Assembly (NCBI RefSeq): GCF_030052815.1 | Contig: NC_079496.1 | Location: forward strand, 42,557,593-42,621,592 | Source: Hevea brasiliensis | Lineage: Eukaryota; Streptophyta; Magnoliopsida; Malpighiales; Euphorbiaceae | DNA: 64,000 nucleotides | Direction: 5' to 3' | Part shown: piece by piece, positions 57,627 to 64,000 of the stretch | How the letters are laid out: every line of letters starts with the position of its first letter | Numbering within the stretch: position 1 is the first letter of the stretch | Translations under genes and position numbers: made by a program | The notes under the pieces: model-generated | What the model was told of the DNA's origin: nothing | The model's input: the letters and a program-made list of their open reading frames with translations, nothing else | Database searches by the model: none

Positions 57627-60600
57627 TGTAACGCCCTCACTTTAGGTAGTCCGTGCATCCTACTGTTCTGATGACTAATTTTCTGTTCGAACAGATTGAA
57701 TGTATGGAACTAAACTCAAACTAGAGTGAGGAAACATAAATTGACTGAATATAGACTAACTAAAATTAAAGAAAAGTAAAAGAAATGAAGTGCAACTCGG
57801 TTAAATGAGCCGGGGTCACAGCAATGGGTGACCCTACGGGAAAGTATTGATAAAGACAGTTATTGACCCCAGACACGTGAGGAATCCCCGAGTGATAATT
57901 TTTGGGATTTAATTTAAGGGTTAATGAGGTATAAATGACATTAAAAATATCAAAAAAAATCCAGGAAAATTTATTTATCGATACAGACAAAAATAACCCT
58001 ATAAGTTCAATGAAGGGCATTTTGATCATTTCAACCCTAGAGTTGAATTTTGACCTAAGTGTCATTTAAAATGAGATAAATTAAAATACATAAAATAAAT
58101 TAGAATCATAAAATTATAATATGGAAAATGAAAAAAGAGAAGAAAAAGAAAAAAAAATTATGATATAAGCTTTTATGATGTCATAATGATATCATTAAAA
58201 GAAAAAGTAAATAATAGGAAATTGACAAGCTAATGGTAAGGGATAAGAAAGAAATTAGAGTGAGATAAATTGATTAAAAATTCACCTTTTTCCTCTCATT
58301 TCTTTCATGGCCGGCACCCTTTAAAGTTCTTTCCTCCATTGTTTTTCCTTTCTCAAGCTTGAGTTCCTCCCTTTTCTCCCCATAAAACTCTAAACACCCT
58401 TCACAAAAATTAATCCCCACATCAAGAGATACATTTTGATTATCATAAAGTGAAGAAAATTCAAAGTTTTAAAAGGTCAAGAAGTGATTAAAGAGGTTAG
58501 TGCACTAATTTATTTCTATTTCTTTTCTAAGCATGACTAGCTTGCTAAATTAAGTTAGATTGATATAAAATTAAAAGAAATTTATAGGGAAAGGAAATTA
58601 CTAAATTTCAGCAGCCATTATATGAGTTGTGGTTTGATGGTTTTGAGGAAATTATTTGTGTTTATTAGTGATATTAATGAGTAATTGTGATGAACAAATT
58701 GATTGGCATGTGTTTACATGAATTGAAGAATTGTGAGTTAGGGTTTTTGACCTAACTTTGAGGAAATTGATGTGTGTCTTGAAATGAATGATGTTGAGAT
58801 GATTTAATGACTATTAGAAGTGCTTTATATGTCAAATAAAGTTTGTGGAGCTGGGAGAATTAAATTTGGGAGTGTTGATTTTTATGTAGGAAAATCGGAC
58901 CTTTGAGTCCAGTGCATTGTTTGATTATAACTGGAGTTGTGTTGCTCCAATTGGTGTGAGGCCAATTGGAAATGAAACCTAGGACAAAATTCCCCATTTT
59001 TCATGAAGAAACCATGCCTAAATTCTGTCCATAAGTTGACCAATTTACTATCCCAATCCGGATGTCCAGACCTTGAACCAGAAAATTGACCAAATGAACC
59101 TGTTCATTTGGCCATAACTCCCTCTAGACAGGTCTAAATGACCTGAATTTTAACCATTGGAAAGATTAGACATAGAGCTACAATTCTTATGAAGACACCA
59201 AAGCCCAGAAATGACTAGAACCATGTAACGCCCTCACTTTAGGTAGTCCGTGCATCCTCTTTATTACGATGACTAATTTTACATTGAGCAGTTGAATGTA
59301 TGGAACTACACTCAAACTAGAGAGAGGAAACATAAATTGACTGAATATAGACTAACTAAAATTAAAGAAAAGTAAAAGAAATGAAGTGCAACTCGGTTAA
59401 ATGAGCCGGGGTCACAGCGATGGGTTACCCTACGGGAAAGTATCGATAAAGACAGTTATTGACCCCAGACACATGAGGAATCCCCGAGAGATAATTTTTG
59501 GGATTTAATTTAAGGGTTAATGAGGTATAAATGACAGTAAAAATATAAAAAAAAATCCAGGAAAATTTATGTATCGATATAGACAAAAATAACCGATAAG
59601 TTCAATGAAAGGCATTTTGATCATTTTAACCCTAGAGTTGAATTTTCACCTAAGTGTCATTTAAAATGAGATAAATTAAAATACATAAAATAAATTAGAA
59701 TCATAAAATTATAATATGGAAAATGAAAAAGGAGAAGAAAAAGAAAAAAAAATTATGATATAAGCTTTTATAATGTCATAATGATATCATTAAAAGAAAA
59801 AGTAACTAATAGGAAATTGACAAGCTAATGGTAAGGGATAAGAAAGAAATTAAAGTGAGATAAATTGATTAAAAATTCACCTTTTTCCTCTCATTTCTTT
59901 TATGGCCGGCACCCTTTAAAGTTCTTTCCTCCATTGTTTTTCCTTTCTCAAGCTTGAGTTCCTCCCTTTTCTCCCCATAAAACTCTAAACACCCTTCACA
60001 AAAATTAATCCCCACATCAAGAGATACATTTTGATTATCATAAAGTGAAGAAAATTCAAAGTTTTAAAAGGTCAAGAAGTGATTAAAGAGGTTAGTGCAC
60101 TAATTTATTTCTATTTCTTTTCTAAGCATGACTAGCTTGCTAAATTAAGTTAGATTGATATAAAATTAAAAGAAATTTATAGGGAAAGGAAATTACTAAA
60201 TTTCAGCAACCATTATATGAGTTGTGGTTTGATGGTTTTAAGGAAATTATTTGTGTTTATTAGGGATATTAATGAGCAATTGTGATGAACAAATTGATTG
60301 GCATGTGTTTGCATGAATTGAAGAATTGTGAGTTAGGGTTTTTGACCTAACTTTGAGGAAATTGATGTGTGTCTTGAAATGGATGATGTTGAGATGATTT
60401 AATGACTATTAGAAGTGCTATATATGTCAAATGAAGTTTGTGGAGTTGGGAGAATTAAATTTGGGAGTGTTGATTCTTATGCAGGAAAATCGGACCTTTG
60501 AGTCCAGTGCATTGTTTCAGTTATAACTGGAGTTGTGTTGCTCCAATTAGTGTGAGGCCAATTGGAAATGAAACCTAGGACAAAATTCCCCATTTTTCAT

Positions 60601-60768
60601 GAAGAAACCATGCCTAAATTCTGTCCATAAGTTGACCAATTTACTGTCCCAATTCGGATGTCCAGACCTTGAACCCAGAAAATTGACCAAATGAACCTGT
60701 TCATTTGGCCATAACTCCCTCTAGACAGGTCTAAATGACCTGAATTTTAACCATTGGAAAGATTAGAC
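57575..60768 (+). repeat. 1597-bp tandem duplication across the G3/G4 boundary
   Basis: Two head-to-tail units: 57575-59171 and 59172-60768. Each starts with the last 52 bases of interrupted G3 LTR (ATAGAGCTACAATTCTT ... AGAACCA) and continues with the first 1.54 kb of the G4 LTR. The junction sequence GGAAAGATTAGAC is present in both G3 (to 57574) and G4 (to 60768), which identifies the crossover site. Units differ by scattered substitutions and a changed stretch about 35-70 bases after the LTR start. Confidence 0.9.
57627..59171 (+). repeat. G4 LTR, first (recombinant, partial) copy
   Basis: Starts TGTAACGCCCTCAC, related to the G3 LTR start, and breaks off at GGAAAGATTAGAC (59171), where G3-type sequence follows. 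Modules at 58924 and 59112. No genes. Confidence 0.88.
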
Positions 60769-62344
60769 CTAGGACTACAACTTTCATTGAGAACTCCAAG
60801 CCCAGAAATGCCTCTAACCAAATGAAATTGTTGACTCAAGTTAGGACACCAAACTGACCTGCACCATTCTGCCTAGAATTTTCTAGACTAAAGCTCACCT
60901 GACCAGTTTTGGAAAAATGACCATAACTTGGTCTATAAAAATCCAAATGCAATAAAAACAATGGAAAATGTTTTATAAGACATAGATATACAATATTGAT
61001 CTTTTAACCAAAACCCAAAAACCTAGGTAACTAGGTCAATTGATTAGGTTAATTTAACATATAAATTCTTGAAATTTTCAAAAGAACCATTTGACCTCAG
61101 AACACACATTGTGCTATATCTCCTAGTAGAAAACTCCAATTAGGTTGGGCCATACAGATCTGGAACCCTAAGAAACAGGGCTCCAACTTTGTTTCAGACT
61201 TGGTCCTCAAATTATGAACATAAGAACCCTAAAAAGGGAGTCAAATTTTCTGATCTAAACATAAGTCCTGGTAGAACAGGGTACATGAGTCAAGGCCAGT
61301 GATTTAGCCATAATTAATTCTACAAAACTTGAAAAATTGTAATAAAAACTTCTAAGTGACTATAAGACATAGAGAAACAAATTTTATGAAGGGAGTGTGG
61401 CCAAACAGTGGCCACATCCTAGTCAATCTGCTATGTAAAGACAGTGCACCAAATCTGGACCTAAAGAAAAATCCATAAAACAATTAGGTATATGAGATGA
61501 AATGAATTAGAATAAATTGTTAAGCATAAAAATAACATGAATTAATGAAATTATAAATACTTAATAATATTATTCTGCCCAAAGTACACCTAGACTCATT
61601 TATATAGCTTGGATCGATTGGTATACCAATTAGGGACTACATATTGCAGTACTGCCCACAGGGATAATCATTGACAGACAACATATGTCTAAGATGATTG
61701 TTCTACTGGCTTTATGCCTACCCGATGGCCATAGTGCCAATTTTTATTATTACTGGCTTATGCCTACCCGCTGGCCTTGTGCCTGATATAACCGTTGTAT
61801 ACTTGATAGACATACGGCTGTCTAACTTGTATACTCCCGTGTATCCAGTCTTTATAGTTTGTCATAGGTTACTTGGGCACAGAAATGAATAGAAATCTTT
61901 AATTGAAATAAATACATGAGAATATTATTAAGGTGAACTTCATTGAATTAAACATAAGATACATGATAAAAAGATTCCGGTTAATTTATTTTGTCCAAAG
62001 TTCTATAAACATGTAAAAGACCTAGAAGTTCATAAAATTTTATATTTCCTTATAAGAATACACGTAGAATAATTATTTCAATTATTTATTTATTTTTATT
62101 TCAATATATGCACCACTAAGCATTATGCTTAGCGCGCTGGTTCTTACCCCACATAGGTATATGAGAGCCACAGCAGTAGCAGCAATAGAGCCTAGACAGG
62201 ATTTGAGCAGATCTGCTACAGTATAGATTGTCACCTCATCAGTTCATTTTGGTAGGGCTCATGTATAGTTAGATTTTATATTTTGATTATTGTATGTAAT
62301 AAATCAGATTGAGATATGTAACTAAATTTTGGATTGTATATAAA
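59224..62344 (+). repeat. G4 LTR, second copy, 3' end cut by family-1 LTR
   Basis: Starts TGTAACGCCC. Modules at 60521, 60709, 60920, 61114 and 61308; GGCTTATGCC boxes (61705-61790); hairpin 62116-62132. It is cut at 62345 by a minus-strand family-1 LTR just after the GTAGGGCTCATG box, which in G3 lies about 520 bp before the LTR end. No coding signal; 61698-61892 is an open frame without any domain. Confidence 0.83.
62116..62132 (+). other. LTR hairpin CTAAGCA/TGCTTAG of G4
   Basis: Perfect 7-bp stem with loop TTA, followed by CGCGCTGG. Confidence 0.7.
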
Positions 62345-64000
62345 TGTCACACCCTACCCCTCTGTAAGGCATAACATGATCCCGTAGTATACCTAATGAA
62401 TTACCAACTTCGTCTACTGATAACCCATTAAATACACTACAAGGGGTTTTTAAAACTTTTCTTACTTCTTTTTACAGTGGTGAGTATTATTTACAGGTGT
62501 TAAAAACCTTTTTGAACTGAAGTGATAGAACTAACACATTTGAATTATTTGGAATTTCTGTAAAAATTTTGGCAGAGTGCCATCTGTATTTTGGATAAAA
62601 CAGTTCTTCAGAAAAACCTGTAAAAAGCACTTCAATATATTTCCAAATCTCAACTCCAACATATTTCTCAACACAACATATTTCTCAACTCAAATCCACA
62701 GTGATTTTTCAAAGACTGAGATACAAGAAATATAATACAATTTTTACAAGCTAAAATAACTCATAATTATTTTACAATTTCAATGTACAATTTGAATTTA
62801 CAACTGCTCAAAACTAAGAACACTATGTACATACAGTGGTCATACATTACAGTACAAAATGCAAAATGTGGTATACTCATTATACCCGATAATCTCTCGC
62901 TGGATGTACTGGCAGCCTAGTCTGCTGCCCTGTCTGTCTGTGTACCTGTGACAGCAATGAAAGCTATCGCTGAGACAATGTCTCAGTGGTGCACAACATT
63001 AACCAAATACAACTTTAAATCACAGTTCATAAATCCTATAAATGATGGATACGTAAAACCATAGTTAAATTCAAGACAATGAATGTCATAAGGAATTTAA
63101 CACAATATCACAATAAATCTCAGTAATCAAAACGTAGTTAAATTCAAAAGATAGTGAATGTCAATAAGAATTTAAACTCCATTTCACAAATTATCAAAGC
63201 TCATAATAACACAATTTAGTCAAATAATTTACAAACACAGTGTTGCCAATTCATACACAACTTAAGCCATCACATAAAATTTCTGATCAATGCCGCGTTG
63301 TACACCACGACAAAGCAATCACAACCCCACTAATCGAAATCAATGAGGAAGGGAGCTAGCTATATAATGAGTACTCATCCGATCACCTCAACTGGTAAAC
63401 CAGAGAGGGAGAAAAATAAACGATCACAACCCCATAAATGGAGAAGGAAAATAAACGATCACAACCCCATAAATGGAGAAGGAATGATACGATACTATCA
63501 TGCTAAGTGTGAACACAAAATCAATTCCAAACATTTTATTCAAATGATTCGTGAGAATCCAATAAATTTCCAAAGTCATAATTTCATTCACAAAATGGCA
63601 ACACAATTCATAAGTAACATCAATTTTCACAAATCACACTAAATAATTTTTTCCACAGTTTCAAACCATTTACAATGCTTTTCAAGCAATAAGTATCCAT
63701 TCAAACACATTTCCATAATTAAAAACAATAATATACAAATAGTCATAATTTATTTCAATTGAAAAATTCAAAAGAAATAACTGTTGTGCACAAACCTCTG
63801 ATAACTGTCTCTTGGCCTTGACTCAGTGTTTCCTTCCCTTTTCCTGAGTCTTTGCAAACTAAGAAACACAATTTGAAGTGTTTCAGTATTTAATTAAACT
63901 GTCTCTAACGATAATGCTTGATAAGTAATTCACTGAATGCTATTATTTGCTTAATCAACCTAATATATTGACCCTCGATGCGTTCTAGGTAAATTAGGCT
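62345..64000 (-). repeat. Family-1 LTR, 3' part, minus strand, cut by window end
   Basis: Begins TGTCACACCC (the reverse of the LTR end) and follows the solo LTR 29678-33583 backwards for 1656 bp. It includes the hairpin CTGAGACAATGTCTCAG (62970-62986) and a 35-bp direct duplication near 63415-63480 (GATCACAACCCCATAAATGG twice), which is also traceable at 32365-32430. No primer site on its left, so it is a 3' LTR or a solo LTR. Open frames at 63343-63642 are LTR DNA without a domain. Confidence 0.88.

Noticed and set aside
1..64000. A host gene, defence system or operon hidden in the window
   Set aside because: Every stretch with coding features is gag-pol or the Tat antisense ORF; the remainder is LTR or leader DNA repeated elsewhere in the window or bounded by LTR ends.

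Overview
The window is nuclear DNA of a flowering plant and consists, as far as I can read it, entirely of LTR retrotransposons nested inside one another. I see no host gene, rRNA, tRNA or CRISPR. Evidence for a plant: Tekay/Del-type Ty3-gypsy gag-pol with a C-terminal chromodomain, a Tat-clade gypsy element with a second RNase H, an Angela/Tork-like Ty1-copia element, initiator-Met-tRNA primer sites, and heavy C-to-T decay as expected of methylated heterochromatin. The LTR sequences remind me of Euphorbiaceae (rubber tree type), but that is memory and weak.

Layout. 1-9867: G1, a minus-strand Tekay-like gypsy element with 3.67-kb LTRs (left LTR cut by the window edge) and a frame-broken interior. 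It is inserted in 9868-11209, the 3' part of another gypsy LTR. 11210-22687: T1, a plus-strand Tat-clade (Retand/Ogre-like) element with gag, protease, RT-RNase H, second RNase H, integrase, a 59-bp tandem repeat array, a PPT/LTR boundary and an antisense ORF. 22688-25757: LTR and leader of copia element A. 25758-28174 and 42834-47607: copia element B (LTR, leader, gag-pol), split by a gypsy block. 28175-42039: G2, a plus-strand Tekay-like element whose 5' LTR holds a solo family-1 LTR (29678-33583). 42040-42833: a family-1 LTR fragment. 47608-57626: G3, a deletion derivative with 4.6-kb LTRs; its 5' LTR holds a solo copia LTR (49746-51855). 57627-62344: G4 LTR, partly duplicated in tandem. 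62345-64000: a minus-strand family-1 LTR cut by the window edge.

The nesting order can be read from interrupted copies: T1 received A; A received B; B received both the family-1/G2 stack and G3; G3 received the copia solo LTR and G4; G4 received the last family-1 LTR. Four observations go beyond routine annotation. (1) The long LTRs of four gypsy families share an array of diverged modules spaced about 190-220 bp. (2) They share a hairpin whose sequence differs between families while pairing is kept. (3) A 74-nt phase-0 intron-like insertion lies in the integrase of G2 and G3 but not G1. (4) An exact 1597-bp tandem duplication can be explained step by step by unequal crossing-over between two LTR families.

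All identities and counts were judged by eye; no alignment or database search was run.
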